A DNA stretch of 48,742 bases, from the NCBI GenBank assembly GCA_945862985.1, contig CAMAZF010000015.1, forward strand, positions 1 through 48,742, given 5' to 3'. This DNA comes from Bordetella parapertussis. Its GTDB lineage: Bacteria > Pseudomonadota > Gammaproteobacteria > Burkholderiales > Burkholderiaceae_A. The position numbers were made by a program, and so were the translations under genes. The notes below the pieces were generated by a model. It saw only the letters and a program-made list of their open reading frames with translations, did no database searches and was not told where the DNA came from. Numbering within the stretch: the first letter of the stretch is position 1; each line of letters begins with the position of its first letter. Below, piece after piece: positions 26,732 through 36,059 of this stretch.

Positions 26732-27868
26732 ATGCTCGCACTCTCTGAGGACACCCAGATGCTGGCGCAGAGCGCCCTCGACCTCTTTACCGCGCAAGAC
26801 TTTCCAAGTGTGATTCGTGCCCATCGCGAACTGGGCCCCGCTGCCACAGGATTTGACTCCCATCACTGGCAGTCTGCAGTGGAGCTGGGCTGGACTGGGA
26901 TTGCCATTCCGGATCACCTCGGTGGGCTCGGGTTTCCGGTGCAGGGGCTTTTTGGTCTCTTCGAGGCAGCAGGACGAACGCTCGGGGGGATTCCTTTACT
27001 CACTCAACTGGTCTTGGCTCCGAGCCTGCTCTCGGCTGCACCGAACGGTTGGGCTCAGCGTGAACATGCGTTGGAGGCACTACTGCAGGGCTCCGAATTC
27101 TATGGATTCGCCATGGATGAGGGCCCTCGTCACGCTCCGACCCAATGCGTGACAGAGGCCAGGCAGACGGGGTCTGGCTGGGAGCTCTCTGGTGCCAAAC
27201 GCTATGCCCTCGATGTCACACATGCCCAATGGATTCTCATCACAGCCCGCCTGGCTGGGACACAAGACATTGCGCTCTTTCGTGTTCCTGCTCATGCCTC
27301 TGGGCTTGAGGTGCGCCCCTGTGCACTGATTGATTTGCGAAGTCGCGCCCATGTGGAAATGTCTCAGGTTGCGATCGGTCCAGACGCATTGGTCTGCCAC
27401 GCAGCGGACTTGGATGCTGCAATGAGCCGCACGCTCTCTCTGGGACGAGCTTGCCTCGCTGCTGAACTCCTGGGGCTCTCTGAGGCGGTCTTTGACACCA
27501 CCCTTGACTATCTTCAGCAGCGCGAGCAGTTCGATCGGAAGCTCGGGAGCTTTCAGGCCTTACAGCATCGCATGGCCCGCCTGCACGCTGAGATTCAACT
27601 GGCAAAGGCCGGTGTTCTGGGCGCCTTTGAGGCCCTGCAGGAACAGACCGAGGGTGCGGCAGATCGCGCGGTTGCGATGGCGAAATACAAGGCAGGAGAG
27701 GTGTCTGATCTCGCAACCAACGAGGCGACACAGCTTCACGGCGGAATGGGCGTCACAGACGAGCTCAATATTGGGCTCTACCTGAAGCGAGCTCGCGTCG
27801 CGGAGGGGACGTTGGGTGATCAGACCTTCCATCTGACCCATCTACTGAATTCGCAAGGAGCGCTCTGA
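26732..27868 (+). CDS. Steroid side-chain acyl-CoA dehydrogenase, beta subunit (ChsE5/FadE27-like)
   Basis: 378 residues, divergent acyl-CoA dehydrogenase. The N-terminal GIAIPDHLGGLGFPV and the C-terminal helices (QQREQFDRKLGSFQALQHRMA and TQLHGGMGVTDELNIGLYLKR) mark the fold; the central SEP..GSD flavin motif is missing. This is typical of the second subunit of alpha2-beta2 steroid acyl-CoA dehydrogenases, and its size matches FadE27 (about 373). The start follows the partner's stop directly, with GGGGAGGG upstream. The stop overlaps the next gene (TGATG). Confidence 0.85.
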   Translation: MLALSEDTQMLAQSALDLFTAQDFPSVIRAHRELGPAATGFDSHHWQSAVELGWTGIAIPDHLGGLGFPVQGLFGLFEAAGRTLGGIPLLTQLVLAPSLLSAAPNGWAQREHALEALLQGSEFYGFAMDEGPRHAPTQCVTEARQTGSGWELSGAKRYALDVTHAQWILITARLAGTQDIALFRVPAHASGLEVRPCALIDLRSRAHVEMSQVAIGPDALVCHAADLDAAMSRTLSLGRACLAAELLGLSEAVFDTTLDYLQQREQFDRKLGSFQALQHRMARLHAEIQLAKAGVLGAFEALQEQTEGAADRAVAMAKYKAGEVSDLATNEATQLHGGMGVTDELNIGLYLKRARVAEGTLGDQTFHLTHLLNSQGAL

Positions 27869-29556
27869 TGAGTATGGTTCAGTATTCCCAGCGCTTTGCA
27901 CCGCTGATTCAGGCGGGTGCGCCCTTTGAGCTGATTGAAGAGGAAGGTCTACGGCGCTTCAAACATGCACCTCGATCCCTGGTGGCCATGCTGCATCGGT
28001 CTAAGCCTGAGGCACTCAATCAGACCTTCATTGATTGGCTTGGCGAGTCAGTCAGCTTCGAATCATTCTTTGATCGAGCAGAGCGAGTGGCTGCCTGGAT
28101 GCAGGCTCACGGACTTCAGAGAGGCGATCGCGTCTGCATCGCCATGCGCAATCGGCCTGAATGGCTGATCGCCGCCTGGGCCACCATCCTTGCGGGAGGG
28201 GTCTCTGCCCCACTTAACAGCTGGGGGCGTCGAGAGGAATTGGAGCACGGGCTGGAGTTGGCGCAGCCTCGCTTTGTCTTTGTGGATCATCCACGCTGCA
28301 AGCTCGTCGCGCAGGGGGCGAAGGCTCTCCATTCGCAGGTGATTCTGGTCTCGCAGGTCGAGGGAAGAGAGCCTCTGTGTGAGCTTGGTGCGATTCAGTC
28401 GGTCTCCTTTGATGAGCTGCTGCGAGCGTCGAATGCCTGGGTCGACCCGAATCTCTCGTCGACTGACCCAGCCGTGTTGCTTTTTACCAGTGGCACCACC
28501 AGCAAGCCAAAGGCCGCACTCTCCACGCACGATGCGGTGATTCAGTCCTTGATGAACATCCAGCTCAATGCTGCGGTGTCCGGCATCACTTCCCCGGAGC
28601 AAGTCAAAGCCATCATGAGCTCTGGATTCCCGCCGGCGGCGCTGGTGGCGGTCCCCTTCTTCCACGTCAGCGGCTTTCATGCCCTGTTCTTGTTTGGATT
28701 GGCAGGCCAGAGAAAATTGGTGCTTGCTTGGAAGTGGGACATCTCAGAAATCGTGGGCCTCTTGGAGGCAAAACGATTGACCCAGATTAATGGTTCGCCC
28801 GCCATGATGCGTGAGCTCATGATGTCAGAGGCGTTCCAATCCGCGGATCGAAGGAGCCTAGCTGCGCTGGGCTTGGGCGGAGCAGCAGCGCCTTCAGCAC
28901 TCATTGAAGAGATGCGTGCATTGCTGCCTTTGGGCATGATGGGCATTGGCTATGGAGCAACAGAGACCAACGGGCTGGGCGCCCAGACCTCAGGTCAGCC
29001 CTTTCTGGAGAGGCCTCAGGCTTCAGGGTACCTGAGCCCTCTGGCTGACATCCGCATTCGTGATTTGGATGGCTCGATCCTTCCTCCGGGTTCAACCGGA
29101 GAGATCGAGATTCGATCGGTCGCCAACATGGTGGGGTACTGGGATGCTGAGTCGAGACGCCCGATTCCTCTCGTGGATCACTGGTACGCCACTGGAGACG
29201 TTGGATTCGTGGATGCGCAAGGCTATCTGCACATCGTCGATCGCATCAAGGACATCGTGAATCGTGGGGGGGAGAAGGTCAGCTGTGCTGAGGTAGAGGC
29301 AGCGCTGCTGTTACTGCCCGTGGTCAGAGATGCCGTCGTGATGCCACTTCCGGATGCACAGAAGGGAGAGGTCGTCGCAGCGGTTGTGGTGGTGGATGAG
29401 CCCTCTCAGGTTTCGACAGACGCCTTGCGTGCATCGCTCTTGGAGCGTCTGGCGCATTTTAAGGTTCCAGAGCGTTGGGCCGTAGTTGCTCATCCTGTGG
29501 AGCGAACCCCTTCGGGCAAACCCATTAAAGCCCTCCTGAAGCCACTGTTCGCCTAA
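27868..29556 (+). CDS. Acyl-CoA synthetase, second ligase of the side-chain operon
   Basis: 562 residues, class I adenylate-forming ligase: LLFTSGTTSKPKAAL, GYGATETNG, the hinge YATGDVGFVDAQGYLHIVDRIKD and C-terminal catalytic Lys in TPSGKPIK. It differs from the FATP-type ligase at 22636. Side-chain removal by the aldehyde route needs CoA activation twice (C24 acid, then C22 acid), so two different ligases in one operon make sense; which does which cannot be told. It is the last gene of the operon; the convergent flavin reductase ends 5 bases away. Confidence 0.87.
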   Translation: MSMVQYSQRFAPLIQAGAPFELIEEEGLRRFKHAPRSLVAMLHRSKPEALNQTFIDWLGESVSFESFFDRAERVAAWMQAHGLQRGDRVCIAMRNRPEWLIAAWATILAGGVSAPLNSWGRREELEHGLELAQPRFVFVDHPRCKLVAQGAKALHSQVILVSQVEGREPLCELGAIQSVSFDELLRASNAWVDPNLSSTDPAVLLFTSGTTSKPKAALSTHDAVIQSLMNIQLNAAVSGITSPEQVKAIMSSGFPPAALVAVPFFHVSGFHALFLFGLAGQRKLVLAWKWDISEIVGLLEAKRLTQINGSPAMMRELMMSEAFQSADRRSLAALGLGGAAAPSALIEEMRALLPLGMMGIGYGATETNGLGAQTSGQPFLERPQASGYLSPLADIRIRDLDGSILPPGSTGEIEIRSVANMVGYWDAESRRPIPLVDHWYATGDVGFVDAQGYLHIVDRIKDIVNRGGEKVSCAEVEAALLLLPVVRDAVVMPLPDAQKGEVVAAVVVVDEPSQVSTDALRASLLERLAHFKVPERWAVVAHPVERTPSGKPIKALLKPLFA

Positions 29557-29560
29557 TTCT

Positions 29561-31720
29561 CTAGAGGGCGAGTGCAGCCTCGAAGCCTGATTTCAGGGCC
29601 CCTTCAATGTATCCCAGCGATTGATAATCACCCAGCGCAGTCCAAGGCACTTGGGCTGCATCGAGCGCGCGTTTGAGGTCGAGTTGTCTGTCTTGAGCCT
29701 GCCCCTCCTGAGTGGCGTTGGCCATGACGAGATCGGAAGGGCTCAGGAGGCTTTGTTGCTCCATGAGTTCCTGGGTCTCGGGATGCTTGCTCCGAGTGGT
29801 CACGCATAACTGCCCCGATGGATCGACACTCACCATGGCTCGCGTGATGAGCGTGGCGCCATGATCCTCAAGCCCTTCGATGACTCTCCATCGGCGAACA
29901 ATGGAGAGCTCCCGGCCAAGAGAGGGGCCTGTTTCCAGCACGGTCACCTTGCGACCGTATTCGACCAAGAGCTCTGCGAGCTCCAAGCCCACCAAGCCGC
30001 CCCCAAGGATGGCGACATGAGATCCAAAAGGTAGGTAGGCCGACGCGGCTCTTCTCAGTTGATGGACATGATTGAGCAAGCCCATTCGTGCCGATGCCCA
30101 CGCACCGTAACGGATGATCGGGTTGAGGTGGCGAGGCATCTGCGCCAGATCGCCTTCGAGCAGCGCTCTCAGGCCAGGTCCGTTCCAGATCCGAATCCCC
30201 TTCAGTCCGTTGAAGTCTGGGTCGCTGGCATAGCTTGCCCCCGTGGCAAGCAAGACCTGATCAGGCTTGAGGTCGAGCAGCTGCTCGGGGGTAATAGACG
30301 ACCCAAGTCTGACTTGAATGAAAGGGTGCTGCATGGCGTGGATTAACTGCTCGAGCAGTGCGTGATTCTCCGCGTAGGCCAGGCTCGCGAGCCGAAGGCT
30401 TCCACCGAGCGCATGGCCGCGCTCGAGCAGGGTGACTGTATGCCCTCTCTCGGCTGCCAGTCGGGCGGCCTCCATGCCGGACGGACCTCCACCCACCACC
30501 ACCACGTGACGGGATGTCTGAGGCTTGGGCTGGAGTGCCAGTCGGTACTCTTGCCCGGTGGTGGGTTGGACCGCACACTTGACACGTTCATTGATGAAAA
30601 TCTGCGAGACACAGGTGTAGCAATAAATGCATGGCCGCACGCTCTTGTGTTGTCCCGTCCTCCATTTGTTGGGCAACTCAGGATCTGCCAAGAGCTTGCG
30701 CGCAAGTGCCACAAAGTCTGCCTGTCCATCGCGCAGGGCTTGCTCGCATGCCTGCGCATCGAGCCGCCCAGCCGCAATGACTGGCAGTTTCGCACCAGAG
30801 CGGATTGCGGATGCCCAGTGAAGGAATCCTCCGGGTTTTTGCACCAGTGGAGCCTCGGTAAAGGCTGAGCCTCGGGTGAGGTTGGCATAGGCCGAGACGC
30901 TGACCGCAGCGGCCCCAGCTGACTTTGCGATGGCTGAGGCCATGATGGCATCGTCAAGCGTGATGCCCCCCGGCATGCCGATCTCCTGTGCATCCAGACG
31001 AATCCACACGGGCATCTCGGATCCCACGCGAGCTTTGACCGCTTCAATCACCTCCCGCATCAATCGAGCGCGGTTCTCCAGGGAACCCCCGTATTCGTCT
31101 TCGCGTGAGTTGGTATAGCCCGATAGGAAGCCCGCAATCAGGTAGGTGTGGGCGCCATGGATTTCGATGCCGTCGAAGCCAGCCGCTTGTGCACGCCCTG
31201 CAGCGTCTGCGAACCACTGAATGGCGGTGGCAATATCCTCACGCGTCATCACCTGGATTTGGGGCTTCCCTCTTCCCGCCTGAGAGATAAAGGCTGAGAG
31301 CTCTTCCTTGGTGAGGCGCTCCATCATGTTGCTTGAAACGCGGGGCGGAATCGACGGAACCCAGAGCGGGCGGCCCTCCGCAAGGTCACGCACGGATGTC
31401 TTTCCCGCGTGTTGAAGCTGGACTGCGATCTTGGCGCCATGCTGATGGACCCGTCGTGCCAGCGCGCTCAAACCGGGGATGAACTTGTCGTCTGAGAGCC
31501 CCACTTGAAAGGGCTCTGCTGTTCCGGCAGGAAAGGCGACCGAGACCACGCCCATAGTGAGTAGGCCGGCACCCCCGCGCGCGCGGGCCTCATAGTAGGC
31601 TTGGATACGGTCTCCGCAAGTGCCATCAGACTCCGCATAGTTAGACCCCATCGGAGCCATGATGATCCGATTCTTGAGCTCCATGGAGCCAATCTGGCCG
31701 GGTTCAAAGAGAGGGTTCAT
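29561..31720 (-). CDS. NADH:flavin/Fe-S ene-reductase (BaiH/BaiCD, 2,4-dienoyl-CoA reductase family)
   Basis: 719 residues in three parts. First is an Old Yellow Enzyme barrel (NRIIMAPMGSNY; active-site HGAHTYL with the His-x-x-His pair). Second is an Fe-S motif with Cys364, Cys367, Cys370 and Cys382 (CIYCYTC, then KC), spaced CxxCxxCx11C as in trimethylamine dehydrogenase rather than CxxCx3C of 2,4-dienoyl-CoA reductase. Third is a C-terminal FAD/NAD(P) domain (VVVVGGGPSGMEAARLA and ILGGGLVGLELAELL). BaiCD and BaiH, which act on bile-acid enones, have this architecture. Reduction of a ring or side-chain double bond is inferred. ATG 31720 overlaps the MFS stop, so the two genes are co-expressed. 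Confidence 0.87.
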   Translation of the reverse strand: MNPLFEPGQIGSMELKNRIIMAPMGSNYAESDGTCGDRIQAYYEARARGGAGLLTMGVVSVAFPAGTAEPFQVGLSDDKFIPGLSALARRVHQHGAKIAVQLQHAGKTSVRDLAEGRPLWVPSIPPRVSSNMMERLTKEELSAFISQAGRGKPQIQVMTREDIATAIQWFADAAGRAQAAGFDGIEIHGAHTYLIAGFLSGYTNSREDEYGGSLENRARLMREVIEAVKARVGSEMPVWIRLDAQEIGMPGGITLDDAIMASAIAKSAGAAAVSVSAYANLTRGSAFTEAPLVQKPGGFLHWASAIRSGAKLPVIAAGRLDAQACEQALRDGQADFVALARKLLADPELPNKWRTGQHKSVRPCIYCYTCVSQIFINERVKCAVQPTTGQEYRLALQPKPQTSRHVVVVGGGPSGMEAARLAAERGHTVTLLERGHALGGSLRLASLAYAENHALLEQLIHAMQHPFIQVRLGSSITPEQLLDLKPDQVLLATGASYASDPDFNGLKGIRIWNGPGLRALLEGDLAQMPRHLNPIIRYGAWASARMGLLNHVHQLRRAASAYLPFGSHVAILGGGLVGLELAELLVEYGRKVTVLETGPSLGRELSIVRRWRVIEGLEDHGATLITRAMVSVDPSGQLCVTTRSKHPETQELMEQQSLLSPSDLVMANATQEGQAQDRQLDLKRALDAAQVPWTALGDYQSLGYIEGALKSGFEAALAL

Positions 31721-33006
31721 GCTGGAGCTCCTGAGGTCTGAGGTTTGAGCTGGAGAAAGGCCAAGATGGAGAGCAGAGGGAAGAGCGCGCTGATCGCAAG
31801 TGCAGGTCCGAGCGTTTCAGTGAGACCAATCGCCGCGAGCTGATCGCTCACCATTCCCACCAGCATAGGACCCACCCCAATGCCAATGAGGGTGCTGATG
31901 GAACTGAGTGCGGCGAGTGAAAGCGGTCGTGTTCGGTCATCGCCAGTCCTGGCTGCCGTGCTGAAGGTTTCTGCAGTCCACCAGACGGAGAAGAACGCTG
32001 ACAACGCACCGAATAGGAGTCCGAGCGGCCAGACTCGACCGCCCCATTCAGGACCCAGTCCGGCCGGCCACAGGAAGTAGGCCAGTGCCGTGACGAAACC
32101 CAGTCCGATGCCCCAACAGGACACTCCGAAGGACCATCCTTGACTGGAGGCACGCAGGCGATCAGAGAGGGTTGCTCCGACCATCATTCCCAGAGCAGAC
32201 GGCAGTCCAAATCCCAGGCCGGAGATCAGCCCCGCGTCGGCGAGCGAGTATCCGTGGGTCCGAACGAGGAAGGCGGCATTCCACATCGCCAGAGAATATC
32301 CCCCGAGGGTGTTGAGCCCTGCGGCGAGGGCGAGCCATCGGAACTGAGAAGTGGCCATCAGCACACTCATTGACTGAAGGGTCAGGGAGATGACGCGGCC
32401 GACCCGGGGAAACCCCTGGCGTGGGCGATCCCTCAGGACCATCCAACAGACCATGCCTGCGCACGCCGCGAGTACGGCAACTCCCCAGAAGACCGGCCTC
32501 CATCCGAGGCTTCCGATGAGTACCCCTCCGAGTGCAAGACTCGCCACCGCGGAGAGGGTGGGGGCGGTCGTGAGCATGCCCATGGCCGCCGCTTGGCGAT
32601 GCGGGGGGGCGAGATCGGTGACCAGCGACATGGACGCGGGTGTCAGGCCGGCCTCAAGCACGGCATGAACGAGCCTTGCGAGCAGTAAAACCCACAAGCC
32701 ATGCGCCAGTGCGATGCCCATGGCCACCATCCCCCAGGCCATGAGACCCGCTGCAATGAGCACGCGGCGGTTGACCTGGCTGGCAAGCTGTCCCATTGGA
32801 AGGGCGGTAAGGGCAAAGGCCAACGCGAAGAACGGCCCATTCACCAGTCCCATTTGCGTGTCGGTGAGGCCAAAATCCAGTCGAAGTGGCTCCACAGCCA
32901 CGGCCATCAGCTGTCGCCCTGAAAAGGTGATGGCGTAGCCCATGAACAGGGCAGCGAGGGCCCAGGTCAGGCTGCGGTGGGGGCTGAGATCTTTAGGGTT
33001 AACCAT
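31717..33006 (-). CDS. MFS transporter
   Basis: 429 residues and about 12 hydrophobic segments. The loop GQLASQVNRRVLIAAG after the second helix fits the major facilitator superfamily. It is a relative of, but clearly different from, the MFS gene at 14351: both have an early DFGLTDTQMGLVNG-like stretch (here) or VSDTLMGLVTG (there). ATG 33006 is used; TTG 33015 is possible. It is the first gene of a two-gene operon with the flavin/Fe-S reductase and diverges from hsaA over operator site E. Substrate presumably a steroid acid. Confidence 0.86.
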   Translation of the reverse strand: MVNPKDLSPHRSLTWALAALFMGYAITFSGRQLMAVAVEPLRLDFGLTDTQMGLVNGPFFALAFALTALPMGQLASQVNRRVLIAAGLMAWGMVAMGIALAHGLWVLLLARLVHAVLEAGLTPASMSLVTDLAPPHRQAAAMGMLTTAPTLSAVASLALGGVLIGSLGWRPVFWGVAVLAACAGMVCWMVLRDRPRQGFPRVGRVISLTLQSMSVLMATSQFRWLALAAGLNTLGGYSLAMWNAAFLVRTHGYSLADAGLISGLGFGLPSALGMMVGATLSDRLRASSQGWSFGVSCWGIGLGFVTALAYFLWPAGLGPEWGGRVWPLGLLFGALSAFFSVWWTAETFSTAARTGDDRTRPLSLAALSSISTLIGIGVGPMLVGMVSDQLAAIGLTETLGPALAISALFPLLSILAFLQLKPQTSGAPA

Positions 33007-33041
33007 GTCATACAAAGGGTGTCTTCGCTTGGCTGCGTTGA

Positions 33042-33061
33042 CATCGTCCGGTCAGACAGTG
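33042..33061. promoter_or_regulatory. 20-bp palindromic operator candidate, site E
   Basis: CATCGTC-CGGTCA-GACAGTG, 12 of 14 arm positions. It lies between the divergent MFS gene (35 bases to its ATG) and hsaA (89 bases to its ATG). A TTGACA at 33038-33043 overlaps its left edge, so a -35 box and the operator may be superposed. Confidence 0.55.
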
Positions 33062-33150
33062 GGTGATGAGCCTGGCTAGTCTGTTTGCGTGATGTAGGGC
33101 TGGATTGGACTTCTTACGCTTCACTCATTCCTACCCAAAGGAGTATGACC

Positions 33151-34338
33151 ATGGACCGTGCACCAGATCAGTTAAAAATTGAAGCTCAGTTGATTGCAGC
33201 CGCCCGCGAACTCGGCCCCCGTCTCGCAGAGCGCGCCTATCAGGCCGATCAGGACATGCGTATCCCAGACGAGACCATTGCGGAAATGAAGGCTGCTGGC
33301 CTCTTCAAGATTCTTCAACCCGCTCGCTGGGGTGGATTCGAAATGGACCCGCGCACGTTCTACAAGGTGCAGACGGTTTTGGCTGAGTACTGCATGTCGA
33401 CTGCCTGGATCTACGGTGTGATGGGTGTTCACCCTTGGCAGATTGCTCGCTATCCCATGAAGGCTCAGGAGGAGATCTGGGGCGAGGACGTCAACACGCT
33501 GGTTGCATCCACTTACATGCCCACGGCGAAGGTCACCCCGGTTGAGGGGGGGTATCAAGTCAGCGGCCGCTGGGGTTTCTCGAGCTGCTGTGAGCACTCG
33601 AGCTGGTTCCTGTTGGGGGGAATCGTCCCTGAGGCTGATGGCCGTGCGCCGGAGCATGGCACATTCTTGATTCCCCGATCCGAGGTCACCATTCACAAAA
33701 ACTGGGACACCCTCGGCATTCGTGGAAGCGGAAGCCATGATGTGGAGGTGAAGGGCTGCTTCGTCCCTGCCCATCGAGTCCAACGCACCAACAGCACCAA
33801 GGTTGATGACACCCCTGGACGTCAGTCCAACACCAACCCCATCTACAACCTCAGCTTTGCGTCCGTGTTTGTTCGCGCAGTGTCTACAGCTTGTATTGGT
33901 GGTCTGCGGGGCGCGATTAATGAGTTTGTTCGCTACTCCAGCCAGCATGTGGGAAATCACGGCAGTAAGACCGCTGAAGACCCCCAGGCTCAGCAGGCCG
34001 TGGTGGAGGCGATGTGTGCTCTCGATGCCATGGAACTTGTGCTCGAGCGCGACTACGCCGAAATGATGGAACACGCCGAGCGCGGTGAGCTTCCCCCCGT
34101 AGAGAAGCGGCTGCTGTACCGTTACCACTCCTCTTCGGTGCCTTCTGCCTGTGCAGATCATGTCAGCACTCTGATGCGCTGCATGGGTGCTCAAGGGATG
34201 TACAGCAAGAGTCCGATTGGTCGGATCTTCCGGGACATGCATCAGGCTCGGGGGCACATCGCCAATAACTTTATGGCCCATGCTCGGGTGGCAGGCGCTG
34301 TCTTTCTGGGCCTTCCCAACCCTGATCCATTCGTCTGA
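33151..34338 (+). CDS. hsaA: 3-HSA hydroxylase, oxygenase component (HsaA/TesA2)
   Basis: 395 residues (mycobacterial HsaA about 394), a flavin-dependent monooxygenase of acyl-CoA dehydrogenase fold. Segments typical of the family are LQPARWGGFEMDPRTF, MSTAWIYGVMGVHPWQ, RWGFSSCCEHSSW and GIRGSGSHDVEV. It hydroxylates the aromatised ring A of 3-HSA at C4, using reduced flavin from HsaB, encoded at the other end of the window, to make the catechol cleaved by HsaC. I chose ATG 33151 because AAAGGAG (33137-33143) is 7 bases upstream; ATG 33145 is too close to it. The stop overlaps kstD (TGATG). Confidence 0.93.
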   Translation: MDRAPDQLKIEAQLIAAARELGPRLAERAYQADQDMRIPDETIAEMKAAGLFKILQPARWGGFEMDPRTFYKVQTVLAEYCMSTAWIYGVMGVHPWQIARYPMKAQEEIWGEDVNTLVASTYMPTAKVTPVEGGYQVSGRWGFSSCCEHSSWFLLGGIVPEADGRAPEHGTFLIPRSEVTIHKNWDTLGIRGSGSHDVEVKGCFVPAHRVQRTNSTKVDDTPGRQSNTNPIYNLSFASVFVRAVSTACIGGLRGAINEFVRYSSQHVGNHGSKTAEDPQAQQAVVEAMCALDAMELVLERDYAEMMEHAERGELPPVEKRLLYRYHSSSVPSACADHVSTLMRCMGAQGMYSKSPIGRIFRDMHQARGHIANNFMAHARVAGAVFLGLPNPDPFV

Positions 34339-36053
34339 TGAGCACTGCGCCCCTGGCGTTTGACGCTGAATATGATGTGGTGGTGGTTGGGTCTGGGGCG
34401 GGAGGGATGCTTGCTGCGCTTCGGGCCCATGACCAGGGCTTGAAGGCCCTCCTGCTCGAGAAGGCCGAAGTCTATGGCGGCACGTCCGCCATCTCGGGTG
34501 GGGGAATCTGGATTCCCAACAACGCGCATGCCACCCGTGCGGGCTTGAAAGACACGCCAGAGCATGCCAGAGCCTATGTTCAGGCGTCGGCTGCTGGGGA
34601 AGTGGAGCAGGCTCGAATCGACGCCTATCTGGCCGTTGCTCCTCAGATGACGGAGTACCTCGAACAGAAGACTCGTGTGCGATATGCCGTCGCAGCCCAG
34701 TATCCCGACTACTATCCTGAGCTTCCCGGTGCACTGGCGGGAGGTCGAACCCTCGATCCGGAGCTCTTTGATGCCAGCGTGTTGGGTGATGAGCTCCAGC
34801 GGTTGCGTCCCCCGTCGCCAACAACGCTACTGATGGGAAAGATTGCTTGGACTGCGCGGCAGGCCCATAAGGCCATGTCCAAGTCTTTCGGTTGGCGCTT
34901 CATGATTGTTTGGGCCATGCTGAAGTACAGGCTCGATAAACGGTGGCGCAAAAAGACCGGGTTTAAGCGTGATCGCTACGCTGCGCTTGGCAGCGCCCTC
35001 GTTGCAGGCTTGCGCAGGTCGATGATGGATCGGCAAATCGACCTCTGGCTGTCTTGCCCACTGAAGGCCTTGTTGCAGGATGATGGGAAGGTCATCGGCG
35101 TAGAGGTGGAACACGCGTCCGTCACCAAGCGCATTCACGCCCGGCGGGGGGTTATTCTGGCCTCGGGTGGATTCGAGCAGAATCAAGCACTGCGAGAGCA
35201 ATACCTGCCTGCACCCACACAGGTGAAATGGAGTGCCACGCCAGCCGGACAGAACACGGGTGATGCTTTGCTGGCTGCTCAGGCACTGGGTGCGAAGACT
35301 TCACTCATGGACTGGGCCTGGTGGTGTCCCACCATCGGTGTCCCCAAAGAGTCCAGTCAACGAGGTGTCTTTGCAGAGCGGGCCTTCCCGGGTGCGATCG
35401 TGGTGAATGGTCTCGGACAGCGGTTTGCCAACGAAGCTGAGCCCTACCTTGAGTTCGGAAAGGCCATGTATGACGATCACGCCAAGACCGGTCAATCGCT
35501 GCCAGCCTGGGTGATCTTCGACGCACATTTCCGTTTCCACTACGCCATGGGTCCGATCATGCCGGGTCAGATCATGCCCGACCGTCGCATTCCAGAGGAG
35601 TGGTGGGGCCGCGTGCTCTGGACAGCAGATTCATTGGATGCGCTTGCGGCCAAGATTGGTGTCGATGCTCAGGGGTTGGCCACGACCGTTGAGCGTGTCA
35701 ATTCGTTTGCCAAGAGTGGAACGGATCTCGATTTTGGACGCGGTGGCAATGTCTACGACCGGTACTACGGTGATGTCAATGTCAAGCCCAACCCATGTCT
35801 CGCACCGGTGGCCAAGGCCCCGTTCTATGCCATGCGGATGGATGGAGGGGATATTGGTACCAAGGGGGGGCTCCTGACCAACGCCCATGCTCAGGTGATC
35901 CGAGAGGATGGTTCAGTCATTCGGGGTCTCTATGCCATTGGAAATTGCTCTTCTTCTGTGATGGGTAAGCGCTATCCCGGCGCTGGCTCCACGCTTGGAC
36001 CTGCGATGACCTTTGGCTATATCGCAGCAGACCATCTCTGTCAGCAGGCTTAA
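34338..36053 (+). CDS. kstD: 3-ketosteroid Delta1-dehydrogenase (KstD/TesH)
   Basis: 571 residues, FAD flavoprotein with the N-terminal dinucleotide motif VVVVGSGAGGMLAA, the GGTSAISGGGIWIPNN loop typical of KstD, and the C-terminal YPGAGSTLGPAMTFGY, which carries the catalytic Tyr and Gly of the family. It introduces the C1-C2 double bond into ring A, which together with 9alpha-hydroxylation leads to ring B opening. It directly follows hsaA and shares its operon. Confidence in Delta1 over Delta4 specificity is good because of the YPGAGS motif and context, but specificity is finally a biochemical question. Confidence 0.9.
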   Translation: MSTAPLAFDAEYDVVVVGSGAGGMLAALRAHDQGLKALLLEKAEVYGGTSAISGGGIWIPNNAHATRAGLKDTPEHARAYVQASAAGEVEQARIDAYLAVAPQMTEYLEQKTRVRYAVAAQYPDYYPELPGALAGGRTLDPELFDASVLGDELQRLRPPSPTTLLMGKIAWTARQAHKAMSKSFGWRFMIVWAMLKYRLDKRWRKKTGFKRDRYAALGSALVAGLRRSMMDRQIDLWLSCPLKALLQDDGKVIGVEVEHASVTKRIHARRGVILASGGFEQNQALREQYLPAPTQVKWSATPAGQNTGDALLAAQALGAKTSLMDWAWWCPTIGVPKESSQRGVFAERAFPGAIVVNGLGQRFANEAEPYLEFGKAMYDDHAKTGQSLPAWVIFDAHFRFHYAMGPIMPGQIMPDRRIPEEWWGRVLWTADSLDALAAKIGVDAQGLATTVERVNSFAKSGTDLDFGRGGNVYDRYYGDVNVKPNPCLAPVAKAPFYAMRMDGGDIGTKGGLLTNAHAQVIREDGSVIRGLYAIGNCSSSVMGKRYPGAGSTLGPAMTFGYIAADHLCQQA

Positions 36054-36059
36054 GCCCCA

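Noticed and set aside
33038-33083. Sigma70 promoter for hsaA: TTGACA with a -10 at TAGTCT
   Set aside because: The hexamers are 34 bases apart, far from the usual 16-18, and no better -10 lies at the right distance. TTGACA is mentioned only as overlapping site E.
33172-34824. A 550-codon open frame on the minus strand, antisense to hsaA and kstD
   Set aside because: The translation has no recognisable domain, is rich in His, Arg and Pro runs, and mirrors the codon pattern of two well-supported genes on the other strand. Long antisense frames are common in GC-rich DNA.
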